64,000 nt of DNA from Thalassospira lucentensis (GTDB lineage Bacteria > Pseudomonadota > Alphaproteobacteria > Rhodospirillales > Thalassospiraceae), in the NCBI RefSeq assembly GCF_001613805.1, contig NZ_LPVY01000011.1, positions 1 to 64,000 on the forward strand. The letters run 5' to 3'. Shown one piece after another: positions 35,395 to 44,202 of the stretch. The notes beneath the pieces are model-generated. The model did not search any database and was not told the DNA's origin. It worked only from the letters and a program-made list of their open reading frames with translations. The translations under genes and the position numbers were made by a program. Within the stretch, counting starts at the first letter, position 1; each line of letters begins with the position of its first letter.

Positions 35395-37175
35395 ATAATC
35401 GCACGACAGAACCCGGCGATCTAACCTGCCATAAATTGCGCACACGTGCCGTCGCCGCCGCACGCGGCGATGAACCGTTCGATATCCTGATTACCGGTGG
35501 CAAGCTCGTCGATATGGTGACCGGTGAAATCCGCAAGGCCGATATCGGCCTGATCGGCCCGATGATCGCAAGCGTCCATGAACCGGCAACCAGAAGCGAC
35601 GCCCGCAAGATCGTCAGTGCCCGGGGCGGTTATGTCAGCCCCGGCCTGATCGACACGCACATGCATATCGAAAGTTCGATGGTCACACCGGCGATCTATG
35701 CCGAAACGGTCGTTGCCCGCGGCGTCACGACAATCGTCTGGGACCCGCATGAATTTGGCAATGTGCGGGGGCTTGATGGTGTCCGCTGGGCGATTGATGC
35801 AACACGTGACCTGCCATTACGCGTTCTGATTCTGGCGCCGTCCTGCGTTCCCGCCGCCCCCGGCCTTGAAATTTCCGGTGCTGATTTTGACGGTGATGCC
35901 ATGGCCAAAATGCTGTCATGGCCCGAAGTCGCCGGGGTTGCGGAAGTCATGAATATGCGCGGCGTGATTGATCGCGACCCGCGCATGACCAATATCATGC
36001 AGGCAGGGCTTGCTTCGGGGAAACTTGTCTGCGGTCATGCGCGAGGCCTCGAAGGACCCGATCTTGCGGCCTTTATGACGGCCGGAGTCAGTTCCGACCA
36101 TGAACTTGTTTCAAACGATGATCTGATGGCAAAACTGCGTGCCGGTCTTGCGATTGAAATGCGCGGATCGCATGACCACCTTCTGCCGGGCTTTGTCGAG
36201 ACGCTTAATGAGTTGGGTTTCCTGCCGCAAACCGTCACGCTTTGTACCGATGACGTATTCCCCGATGACCTGTTTCATGCTGGTGGGCTTGATGATGTGG
36301 TGCGTCGGCTGGTCCGTTATGGCATGAAGCCCGAATGGGCGTTGCGGGCGGCAACCCTGAATGCCGCGATGCGCCTTGGCCGTTCCGATCTTGGTTTGAT
36401 TGCTGCCGGACGGCGTGCAGATATTGTCATCTTTGACGACCTGACCGATTTCAGGGCACGCCAGGTTATTGTAAATGGTGAAATCGTCGCCGGGGCCGGT
36501 GAAATGGCATCACGGGCGGTTTCGATTGATCCCGCCCCCCTATCTGACACCATGAAGATGGATGTCCTGTCCATCGATGATTTTCGTGTTCCCGCATCCG
36601 GGGATCGCGTCCGGATCGCCACCATTGACCGGCCACGCTTTACTCGCTGGGCAACAGACGACGCCGATGTCAAAGACGGCTATGTGGTGCCGCCTATAGG
36701 CACGACCATGATCGCCGTTGCCCATCGCCACGGAAAGGCAGACAGCAAACCACGCGTTGGCTTTCTGACCGGATGGGGTGACTGGAAAGGTGCCGTTTGC
36801 ACCACCGTCTCGCATGACAGCCACAATGTTACGGTGTTCGGTGGCAATCCGCGCGATATGATGGTCGCCGCCAATGCCGTCATCCGTGCCGGTGGCGGTA
36901 TGGCGGTCGCATCAAACGGCAAACTTGATGCGCTTCTTCCGCTGCCACTTTGCGGGTTGGTGTCAGACGCACCGATGGATCATGTTGCGCAGCAATTTGC
37001 CGATATCCGAACCGCGGCGGATGCGATTGTCGACTGGCAACCGCCCTATCTGGTTTTCAAGGCCCTGTTCGGCGCGACATTGGCCTGCAACCCCGGCCCG
37101 CATCAAACCGACCGTGGTATCGGCGATGTCACGACGGGGCAGCTTTTGACCACACCGGTTCTGGAAATCATTTAA
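35391..37175 (+). CDS. ade: Adenine deaminase
   Basis: A 594-residue amidohydrolase of the Ade type, turning adenine into hypoxanthine and ammonia. Metal-site motifs are GLIDTHMHIESSM (residues ~85-97), DPHEFGNV and CTDDVFPDD; the C-terminal half has the long Ade-specific beta domain (VGFLTGWGDWKGAVCTTVSHDSHN). Length matches the family (about 590). The ATG at 35391 overlaps the hydrolase stop (ATGA). With the hydrolase it converts imported adenosine to hypoxanthine. It ends the operon at a strong terminator. Confidence 0.95.
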   Translation: MNNRTTEPGDLTCHKLRTRAVAAARGDEPFDILITGGKLVDMVTGEIRKADIGLIGPMIASVHEPATRSDARKIVSARGGYVSPGLIDTHMHIESSMVTPAIYAETVVARGVTTIVWDPHEFGNVRGLDGVRWAIDATRDLPLRVLILAPSCVPAAPGLEISGADFDGDAMAKMLSWPEVAGVAEVMNMRGVIDRDPRMTNIMQAGLASGKLVCGHARGLEGPDLAAFMTAGVSSDHELVSNDDLMAKLRAGLAIEMRGSHDHLLPGFVETLNELGFLPQTVTLCTDDVFPDDLFHAGGLDDVVRRLVRYGMKPEWALRAATLNAAMRLGRSDLGLIAAGRRADIVIFDDLTDFRARQVIVNGEIVAGAGEMASRAVSIDPAPLSDTMKMDVLSIDDFRVPASGDRVRIATIDRPRFTRWATDDADVKDGYVVPPIGTTMIAVAHRHGKADSKPRVGFLTGWGDWKGAVCTTVSHDSHNVTVFGGNPRDMMVAANAVIRAGGGMAVASNGKLDALLPLPLCGLVSDAPMDHVAQQFADIRTAADAIVDWQPPYLVFKALFGATLACNPGPHQTDRGIGDVTTGQLLTTPVLEII

Positions 37176-37182
37176 ACCGCAA

Positions 37183-37220
37183 AATCCCCCGCCATATCCA
37201 TCGTGAGATAGAGGGGGATT
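37183..37220. terminator. Bidirectional terminator between ade and the siderophore operon
   Basis: AATCCCCC and GGGGGATT form an 8-bp outer stem enclosing a TATC/GATA inner stem. It fills the 51-nt gap between two convergent operons, with A-rich sequence before and T-containing sequence after. Confidence 0.7.
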
Positions 37221-37226
37221 GAGGTG

Positions 37227-38363
37227 TTATTTCGCCCCGTTCAATGACGCAAAATAGCCCGGCTGATAATCGATCGGAAGGAAGCGGTGATGCAGCTGGC
37301 GAAATGTTTCATCGGGATCAACATCGGAAAACAGGTCCGGATGGAACCATTTTGCCATCTGCTGGATCGCGACGAACTGATAGGGGCTGTTATAGAACTG
37401 ATGCCAGACAGCGTGGAACGCATGCGTTTTTTGCGCGGCAATTCCAAGATAGGCCGAACGTGTCGGATAATATTTCAGCTTCTTCTCTACCAGTTGCGCA
37501 TCCGCTCCCGGCCCGACCGGCACCCATTTTCCGCCCGGCACATAGGCATCCCACGCGGCACTGGTGATAATCACATGATCAGGGTTTGAAACCAGAACCT
37601 GTTCAGCATTGATTTGCCCGAATGTTCCCGGAATCAGGTCCTTGGCAATGTTATCGCCCCCCGCCATTTCGACCATCGCGCCAAAATTGCCATCCCCGAA
37701 TGAATGGCAGCAATCCTCGTAAAAACCGGCAGCCCGATCGATGAACACCTTTGGTCGCGACGGGTTCGCTTCCGCCAGTTTATCGGTCACGCGGGCAATT
37801 TCGGCGGCGCGGAATTTAATAAACTCTTCTGCGCGAGCTTCCTGATCGAACAGCTTGCCAAACAGCCGGATGGATGGCTCGGTATTGTGTTCCGGATCAT
37901 GCCGAAAATCGACATAGATCACCGGGATACCAAGCGCACCAAGCTTTTCAACATAGTTCGCCTCGTCCACGGCCTGTTGTGTTTCAAGGTTCAGGAAAAC
38001 AACATCAGGTTTTTGCGCAATCGTGGTTTCGATATCAATCAGGCTTTGTTCCAGCCCAGCAAATGCCGGTATATCGCCAAAGACCGGGAACTTCGCCAGA
38101 TAGGCCTGATAGGTGGCCGGGTCGGCCTCGATCAAATCCTTGCGCCAGCCGACAATCCGCTTTGCCGGATTTTCACGATCCAGTGCGGCAATGATATATA
38201 GTTGCCGCCCTTCACCCAAGACAGCCCTTTGGATCGGCACATTGACCCTGACCTCTCGTCCAGCAATGTCGGTGACGGTGATCATTTCGGCCTGTGCCTC
38301 CTGGATGAACAGCAGGCTTAAACCTGCGGTGGCAATCAGGCGCGATATCGTTTTTACGATCAT
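37227..38363 (-). CDS. Iron-siderophore ABC transporter substrate-binding protein
   Basis: A 378-residue periplasmic binding protein with a Sec signal (LIATAGLSLLFIQEAQA) and a class III (FecB/BtuF-like) fold: EMITVTDIAGREVRVNVPIQRAVLG begins the mature part, followed by KPDVVFLNLE, VIYVDFR and HVIITSAAWD. It should carry the ferric siderophore across the periplasm. It is the last gene of the siderophore operon, 2 nt after the exporter, with GGAG upstream. No FecCD-type permease or ATPase gene is found beside it, so it must use one encoded elsewhere. Confidence 0.88.
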   Translation of the reverse strand: MIVKTISRLIATAGLSLLFIQEAQAEMITVTDIAGREVRVNVPIQRAVLGEGRQLYIIAALDRENPAKRIVGWRKDLIEADPATYQAYLAKFPVFGDIPAFAGLEQSLIDIETTIAQKPDVVFLNLETQQAVDEANYVEKLGALGIPVIYVDFRHDPEHNTEPSIRLFGKLFDQEARAEEFIKFRAAEIARVTDKLAEANPSRPKVFIDRAAGFYEDCCHSFGDGNFGAMVEMAGGDNIAKDLIPGTFGQINAEQVLVSNPDHVIITSAAWDAYVPGGKWVPVGPGADAQLVEKKLKYYPTRSAYLGIAAQKTHAFHAVWHQFYNSPYQFVAIQQMAKWFHPDLFSDVDPDETFRQLHHRFLPIDYQPGYFASLNGAK

Positions 38364-38365
38364 TA

Positions 38366-39607
38366 TTATTCTCCGGGAATTTCTGATGGTCGGGCACTCG
38401 TGAATGCACGCGCACGTGCAAAAACGGTCAGGACAAACCCGATGGCGTAGACAAGACCGACAAGAAAATAGATATTTGAAAGACCGGCGGCCTGACTGAA
38501 CCAGCCGCCAAGGGCGATGCCCGCGATGGATGCAAATTGCGCCGTACTTTGTGCAAGGCCAAGCACATGCCCCTGACGGTAATCACCCGCCGCGCGTGAC
38601 ACAAGGGCGGTCAATACCGGCGTCGTCGCGCCAAGCAACACCCCCCAGATGAAATACATCGCGGTAAAAACAAAGATCGACCGGGTGGCGCCGGCCAGCA
38701 AGGTCACCACAACACATCCGGCAATCACCAGACACATGCCGCCCAGAACATCGCGCGCGGCACGCCCTTCGAAATGGCGTGCCCAAAGGGATGCTGAAAC
38801 GACAAAACCAAGTGCCAGCAAGCCATAGCAAAGACCGACAATCCAGTTGCCGACATCAAAGATGTTCAGCACATAAATCGAAAACGGCGATTGTGTCACC
38901 ATCCGGCCCAGCAACAAAACACCCAGAATGGTCAGAAGAGATACGATCTGTGGTGATCGCAAAATGCTAATCTTTTCCGTGGGTGCGACATTGACAACGG
39001 CACCACGCCCTGCATCTTTTGGCACCACAACCGGCAAAAATGCCCAGACCGAACCCAGACAAACGGCGCACAGAATGGCTGCTGAAAAGTTGATCCAGAA
39101 GAAAGCCGCATGATCAAGGATCACACCACCGACCAATGCGCCGCCAAGCGACCCGACATTGGTTGAAACCTGAAGATAGGCAAAAAGCTTTGCCCGCCGT
39201 GCCGGACTTTCGATGCTGACGCCATAAGCCTGTGCCGGCGCAATATAGCCCGCACACGCCCCTTGCAGGAACCGCAACATCAGGATCAGCCACACGTCAT
39301 TGGCATAGGCCAGCGCAAGCTGGGTAATCGCAAGCCCGAAAAGGGCGCGCATCATCATCGCCTTATGCCCGAACCGGTCCCCAAGCCGCCCCCAGAACGT
39401 GCTGGTCAGCATGATGCCCAGCATCGGCCCGACATAGACCGCAATACTGGCAAATGTGAACAGGTCGTCTGATTGGCTTAATGAACGCAAATGAACGGGC
39501 CAGAACGGCCCGCTCATCTCCATCGCGCCCATCGAGACCAGCTGGATGATAAACAGAAGATGTATCTGCCAGCGAATGGACAATGTCTGTATGCCGCCCG
39601 TCATCAT
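38366..39607 (-). CDS. MFS transporter, probable siderophore exporter
   Basis: A 413-residue, 12-helix major facilitator protein. The loop 2-3 motif is FWGRLGDRFGHKAMMMRA near residue 73 and the second-half repeat has GLAQSTAQFASIAG. Its place directly after the NIS synthetase (ATGA overlap) and before the binding protein is the usual position of a siderophore exporter, as for SbnD. Export rather than uptake is inferred from context. Confidence 0.88.
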   Translation of the reverse strand: MMTGGIQTLSIRWQIHLLFIIQLVSMGAMEMSGPFWPVHLRSLSQSDDLFTFASIAVYVGPMLGIMLTSTFWGRLGDRFGHKAMMMRALFGLAITQLALAYANDVWLILMLRFLQGACAGYIAPAQAYGVSIESPARRAKLFAYLQVSTNVGSLGGALVGGVILDHAAFFWINFSAAILCAVCLGSVWAFLPVVVPKDAGRGAVVNVAPTEKISILRSPQIVSLLTILGVLLLGRMVTQSPFSIYVLNIFDVGNWIVGLCYGLLALGFVVSASLWARHFEGRAARDVLGGMCLVIAGCVVVTLLAGATRSIFVFTAMYFIWGVLLGATTPVLTALVSRAAGDYRQGHVLGLAQSTAQFASIAGIALGGWFSQAAGLSNIYFLVGLVYAIGFVLTVFARARAFTSARPSEIPGE

Positions 39608-41517
39608 GCAGGCTTCGATCCCGCGGTCATCGGATTGGGAAGCTGATGCTGAACCCGATAATCCGCGTATTTTTGCAAATGCATGCGCAACACGGATCGC
39701 GTCGACCAGTCATGCGTCAGGAAAATTTCCCGTTCCTCCTGCCAGAATGCGGCGGAACTGACACGGGGCTTTGCATGAGCAAATGCACGCGCGGTTTCTT
39801 CGCCCATGACCTGCCAAAGGACGTCGTCATCAAGTTCGTAATGATGGCTAAGCGTCAGGGCCATTTCGTGCAAATGACAGACGAAACAGGCATCAATCAC
39901 AAATGATCTAACCGGTTCGATATCGTCATCAAAGACCGTCGGCAAAATGCCCTTGTAGTAATAGGACTTCAGATCGTATCCCCGTTCATTAAGCAACGGC
40001 GCGAAGGTTCGCCCATCACCAAAATCACGGATCAACATACGGACCGGTGTACCCGTTTCATCAAACAGAATTGATGTATTTTGCTGATGGGCTTCAAGTG
40101 CGATGCCATACATCAGATAGATTTGAATGACTGGATGAATGACCGCACGCGCATAACGACGGAAGAAATCAGTGACATCCGGCTTCGATGCCCGCCCGTT
40201 CGACCCATCAACCATTTCGGCAATCAGCGGTGCATCAACCGACGGATTGCGGGTCAGAAGTGCCGCAACAGTTACCGGCAACAGACCATCATTCCGATCA
40301 AGCCGCCCCTTGGTTGCACGGAATATCACGGACAGAAGTTTGCCTTCTGCATCGTCCTGACGGATCGCATGTTTGTAATGAATGCCAACATCTTCGGTAA
40401 AGACTTCAAGCGTCTCGTCAAAGCCGTTCTCAGCCGCGAGGATTTCGCTGATTACCGTACTGATGCGTGGTCCCATATGGATGGACTTTGCCTGTAAACT
40501 TCGCAATTCACTGGTCAACCAGATCGCCACCGGCAATTTGATAAACGGGCTGTTTTGCGGATCGGTCGGCAACATCGTGCGAAATGACATGCTGGGTCGT
40601 GTTTCGAGATCCGGCCCATCAATGATCAGAATACCCTGATTGATTTCATTAGAGAAATGCGATTTTACGTAATGTTCAAGATGCCAGCCATGAATGGGAA
40701 GAGGCAACCAGTCGCGCTGTTCGTGGCCATTATTCATCAGACCATTTTTCCAGTCGCGGTAAACCGTTGGCAGGTTTTCCGCAAACCAGAGATGCAGGTC
40801 GGTGATATGAGGCATATGTTCAAGATGGGCCATATCTGCGCGCAACGCGGCCACACGCACGGGGACAACTGCTGCACATTCTGGTGACAAAGAAGCAACT
40901 TCTGCCGACGTCAGGTTCGGTTTGGTTTTCCATGTCGGATAGAACGGATGCCCTTCCAACGATCCCCATTGATCAAGCATGATGGATGCATCACGGGTAT
41001 CGAATTGTCGACGCGCATAGTCAATCAGACCGCGCGCCCCACTGGCGGCAATATTGTTTGCCAGCTCCGCATTCCACTTTTCCCGAAACCGGCGGGCCTC
41101 GGCATCATTTTCAATGCTGTTGGCAATATCACGCTTAAGGTTTTCGCCATTGGTATCGGCGGGCACAAAATCAAAATCGGGCAACATCAGATCGATCAAT
41201 TCTGCCCCGGTTGAAATTACATGCCAGTCGCCATCAGAACTACGGACCTTGATCGAACCATGATTAATAACGGTATTGGCCGGTGCTTGTTCGATATCCT
41301 CGAACCAAACTGTTGTATTGCTAGCCCTCAGCTCGACTTTGGCACTTCGGCCATCCGGATCACAAACCAGACGATCAGGATCAATGATGCGTTCGGCGAA
41401 CAGACATCGGACAATCCGACGCAATGCATTTGCCTGCGCATATTCAATTTCGGAATAGCTGCTGGTGCCAGACGATAGGTTATTTGTGGTGACATTGATG
41501 GGAATATTGTTGTTCAT
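39604..41517 (-). CDS. NIS siderophore synthetase (IucA/IucC family)
   Basis: A 637-residue NRPS-independent siderophore synthetase. The ATP-binding region has EGHPFYPTWKTKPNL near residue 188 and SFRTMLPTDPQNSPFIKLPVAIW; the catalytic part has EAHQQNT (the HxQN motif) near residue 485 and RDFGDGR shortly after; a FhuF-like C-terminal domain follows. It activates a carboxylate (citrate, malate or similar) as acyl-adenylate and joins it to an amine. It is the only such enzyme in the operon, whereas staphyloferrin B needs three. The start overlaps the dehydrogenase stop by ATGA. Confidence 0.93.
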   Translation of the reverse strand: MNNNIPINVTTNNLSSGTSSYSEIEYAQANALRRIVRCLFAERIIDPDRLVCDPDGRSAKVELRASNTTVWFEDIEQAPANTVINHGSIKVRSSDGDWHVISTGAELIDLMLPDFDFVPADTNGENLKRDIANSIENDAEARRFREKWNAELANNIAASGARGLIDYARRQFDTRDASIMLDQWGSLEGHPFYPTWKTKPNLTSAEVASLSPECAAVVPVRVAALRADMAHLEHMPHITDLHLWFAENLPTVYRDWKNGLMNNGHEQRDWLPLPIHGWHLEHYVKSHFSNEINQGILIIDGPDLETRPSMSFRTMLPTDPQNSPFIKLPVAIWLTSELRSLQAKSIHMGPRISTVISEILAAENGFDETLEVFTEDVGIHYKHAIRQDDAEGKLLSVIFRATKGRLDRNDGLLPVTVAALLTRNPSVDAPLIAEMVDGSNGRASKPDVTDFFRRYARAVIHPVIQIYLMYGIALEAHQQNTSILFDETGTPVRMLIRDFGDGRTFAPLLNERGYDLKSYYYKGILPTVFDDDIEPVRSFVIDACFVCHLHEMALTLSHHYELDDDVLWQVMGEETARAFAHAKPRVSSAAFWQEEREIFLTHDWSTRSVLRMHLQKYADYRVQHQLPNPMTAGSKPA

Positions 41518-42692
41518 GACCTGTTACTTTCAATCGGCCAGTTCGCCGGGAAGTAATCCAGCGAAGACACCTTGAGCCCCCCCATATAGGCAACACTCCA
41601 GTCAAAAATTTCTTCGATATGCGGCAGGGAAACGGACAGACGACGCCCCATCTCGACCAGTAGGGCAAGACCGAAAGCAACATCTTCCTGAAAAGCCCGG
41701 CTTTGTGGGTCCATGATCAGCCCATCAATTCCCTCGCCAGCGGGAACAAGCGGGGCCTTTATTCCATCATAGGCCCGGTTACTGCGCAAAACCGAAAGCA
41801 TGGTGTGGCAATCTGCGATCTGATCACCGTAGGCATCAATGATTTCATCCTTCAATGGCCGGACCGATGAAAGATCGGCTGAAAGTACCTGTTCAAGTCT
41901 GGCACAAAGCGCCTGACTTTCGGCATCGCAGCGTTCCAAAAAATATGCCCCAACTTCCGGGCATTCGGACCACCAGCAGATCGGCGAAGAAAACGTCCTG
42001 TTATGCCATTGGCCAAACGGACCAATCAGTCCGTAGATCACCGAACTATGCATAATCGGGTTGCCCGGCGTCAGTGTGATTTCAAGGAAGCTATCCAAGA
42101 GTTCGACCGGGGACTCATACAAACGGTTCAGATGTCCGATCAATTGACTGCGGGCCTCATCCGTCTCGCGGTCGTGAGTTGCGACATGCAAAACACTTTT
42201 GGCCCCACCCATTCTGATGGTCCGACCGGGATCGAGTTCAAATGCCGTGTGCGGCACATCCTTCATGCCCCAGATCACGACATTGGGATTGCCATCCAGA
42301 ATGTTTTCTGCCAGCCAGTCAAAGCCGCAAAATCCGGGAATGGCCCCGACGAAGACGGGTTTGTCCTTTGGCAAACACGGCTTAATCTGACGCAGTAAGT
42401 CCATACGGGCGTGGGCTGGCAAAGTGATGATAACAATATCCGCACCAGCCAAGACATTAGCCGGATAGGTGCTTGCACCATCAAGCCGGGCACTCATTTC
42501 ACCACCTTCCGGCAGTAAGGCACGTATGTTTTCCCCGTTATTGTGCGCCTTAACAACAACCTCGTTCCCGGTCAGCAATCTGACTTCAACATGAGGAATT
42601 TTCTTGAACAAGACAGCATTGAGATGCCCGGTTCGACCACCGCCACAAATCACGATCCGAAGAGGACCGTGGGTTTCTTGCTGTTGTCTCAT
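41514..42692 (-). CDS. Octopine/nopaline dehydrogenase-family protein (opine-type)
   Basis: A 392-residue dehydrogenase with an N-terminal Rossmann fold (LRIVICGGGRTGHLNA, glycines 17-22) and a C-terminal all-helical opine dehydrogenase domain. The family catalytic pair is visible as N211 and H215 in TPGNPIMHSS, and the pocket as FSSPICWWSECPEVG. Family members join an amino acid amine to a 2-oxo acid with NAD(P)H, or the reverse. In this operon it could make the final secondary amine of an opine-type siderophore, or hydrolyse the SbnA product in place of SbnB. The ATG at 42692 overlaps the previous TGA; a GTG three codons earlier is possible. Confidence 0.85.
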   Translation of the reverse strand: MRQQQETHGPLRIVICGGGRTGHLNAVLFKKIPHVEVRLLTGNEVVVKAHNNGENIRALLPEGGEMSARLDGASTYPANVLAGADIVIITLPAHARMDLLRQIKPCLPKDKPVFVGAIPGFCGFDWLAENILDGNPNVVIWGMKDVPHTAFELDPGRTIRMGGAKSVLHVATHDRETDEARSQLIGHLNRLYESPVELLDSFLEITLTPGNPIMHSSVIYGLIGPFGQWHNRTFSSPICWWSECPEVGAYFLERCDAESQALCARLEQVLSADLSSVRPLKDEIIDAYGDQIADCHTMLSVLRSNRAYDGIKAPLVPAGEGIDGLIMDPQSRAFQEDVAFGLALLVEMGRRLSVSLPHIEEIFDWSVAYMGGLKVSSLDYFPANWPIESNRS

Positions 42693-43162
42693 ACCGCGCA
42701 CCTGTCTTCCGGATTGGGAAGAAGGCTATGCGCCCACGCACAGTTCGGCGCAGTAATCTTGCGCAATGCTGCAAGTTCAACCGCGCAGCATGAATTCCAT
42801 TCCGATGGAATATGATGTCGTGTGGTTTTTGGCGGATACAGCAATCCGGTGCGGGCACGTTGCCGAATATCGTTGGGTGTCACAACAAATTCCGCCCGAC
42901 GCGATTCAACCCGGACAGATTGATAATCCGCCATCAGACATGGGACCTGCGAAAGACCCGCGGCACAGGCAACCGACAGGCGATGATGCCCGTCCATGAC
43001 AATCAAGTCTTCCCATTCGACGATGATTGGCGTTGTCCATACACCAGCGGCGAGTATCGCATCATGTAAAGCACAAGCATGAGCAGCATCATGTTCTTCA
43101 TGTCTACGCAGGCGATGCGGATCAATCAGGACAATCGGCCATTTCTGTTGTGTAATGGTCAT
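42689..43162 (-). CDS. Minimal ParB/Srx-fold protein, probable free serine kinase (SbnI/SerK-like)
   Basis: A 157-residue protein with the ParB/sulfiredoxin nuclease-like fold. The fold core is IDPHRLRRHEEHD (E22 and E23, matching the catalytic glutamate region of SerK) and TTPIIVEWEDLIVMDGHHRLSVA (DGHHR at 57-61, the nucleotide-phosphate motif). SbnI of the staphyloferrin B operon and archaeal SerK share this and make O-phospho-L-serine from free serine. It is well shorter than SbnI and lacks a long C-terminal domain. It sits right after the SbnA-like gene (TAATG overlap), which needs O-phosphoserine. Function is inferred from motif plus context. Confidence 0.75.
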   Translation of the reverse strand: MTITQQKWPIVLIDPHRLRRHEEHDAAHACALHDAILAAGVWTTPIIVEWEDLIVMDGHHRLSVACAAGLSQVPCLMADYQSVRVESRRAEFVVTPNDIRQRARTGLLYPPKTTRHHIPSEWNSCCAVELAALRKITAPNCAWAHSLLPNPEDRCAV

Positions 43163-44202
43163 TATGCGACGTCTCCGAGCGGTTCGGAACGCGCAATATA
43201 TCCGCGCTCAAGCGGCATCCATTGCGCCATCTGTCGCCAGACACCGTCGTTAAGCAGGTTGCGTTCGGCCAACCATTTTTCATCAAAAACCGTATGCAGA
43301 TATTTTTCGCCGCCATCGGCGACCGCGCAGACAACGGTGCCGCCGATTTTGCCCGCATGAATATGTTCAAGAGCAGCATAAATCGCACCACCGGTCGAGC
43401 CGCCGACTAAAAGCCCGGTATTTTGCGCAACATAACGCGCCGTCTCAAATGCCTCGGCATCCCCCACCTGGGTCCCAATATCAATCACATTGTAATCAAG
43501 GACCTTGCCGACCTCGTCGCCTTTTGGCGTTCCGGTTCCGGATTGGTAATAGGGGTGACCGGGCAGGCCAAATACGATTGACCCCTTTGGCTCGACACCG
43601 ACGGTTCGGATATCCCGGTTGAATTTTTTAAGACCGGTTGCAATTCCGGTTAAAGACCCACCTGTGCCGGTGCATCCACAAAATGCATGAATCTCGCCCC
43701 CGGTCTGGGCAATCAGTTCGTCAACAAACCCCTGATAGCCCGCCGGGTTGGCGGGGTTGTCAGACTGGTTCATAAATATCGCGCCGGGGATCGTCGAACC
43801 AAGTTCCGCAGCAAGACGCTGACGTTCAACGACGGCCACTTCATCCTCGGCGTAATCACCTTGAACAAAGCAAAGTTCAGCCCCCATCGCCTTCATCACT
43901 GCCAGCTTGTCCGGTGCGGCGTGATGATCGACGACAGCAATGAACCGTAACCCCAACTCGGCCGCGACAATTGCCAGCCCGATGCCGGTATTACCCGATG
44001 AGGACTCAACAATTGTGCCGCCTTCGGATAATCTGCCATCGGCGATTGCGGCCATAACCATACTGCGTGCCATGCGGTCCTTCATGCTGCCGCCTGGGTT
44101 GTTTTTTTCGATCTTGAGCAAGAAGCGCGCATTGGGCGCCGAAACGGGAAGTTCGAGTAACGGGGTATTTCCGATCAAATTGGTTACTTTGGTCTGTATC
44201 AT
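43162..44202 (-). CDS. PLP-dependent cysteine synthase-family enzyme, SbnA-like
   Basis: A 346-residue fold-type II PLP enzyme. The internal aldimine lysine is K41 in NNPGGSMKDR, the phosphate loop is SSSGNTGIG (~66-74), and SSGNTG plus GCTGTGGSLTG complete the pocket. SbnA enzymes replace the phosphate of O-phosphoserine by the amine of glutamate; another amino acid such as lysine could serve here. The ATGA overlap with the decarboxylase and TAATG overlap with the kinase-like gene show strict co-translation. Ordinary cysteine synthase is possible from sequence alone but not from context. Confidence 0.85.
   Translation of the reverse strand: MIQTKVTNLIGNTPLLELPVSAPNARFLLKIEKNNPGGSMKDRMARSMVMAAIADGRLSEGGTIVESSSGNTGIGLAIVAAELGLRFIAVVDHHAAPDKLAVMKAMGAELCFVQGDYAEDEVAVVERQRLAAELGSTIPGAIFMNQSDNPANPAGYQGFVDELIAQTGGEIHAFCGCTGTGGSLTGIATGLKKFNRDIRTVGVEPKGSIVFGLPGHPYYQSGTGTPKGDEVGKVLDYNVIDIGTQVGDAEAFETARYVAQNTGLLVGGSTGGAIYAALEHIHAGKIGGTVVCAVADGGEKYLHTVFDEKWLAERNLLNDGVWRQMAQWMPLERGYIARSEPLGDVA

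Noticed and set aside
42689-43162. ParB partition protein
   Set aside because: No helix-turn-helix or dimer domain and a siderophore-operon context; better read as a SerK/SbnI-type kinase core.
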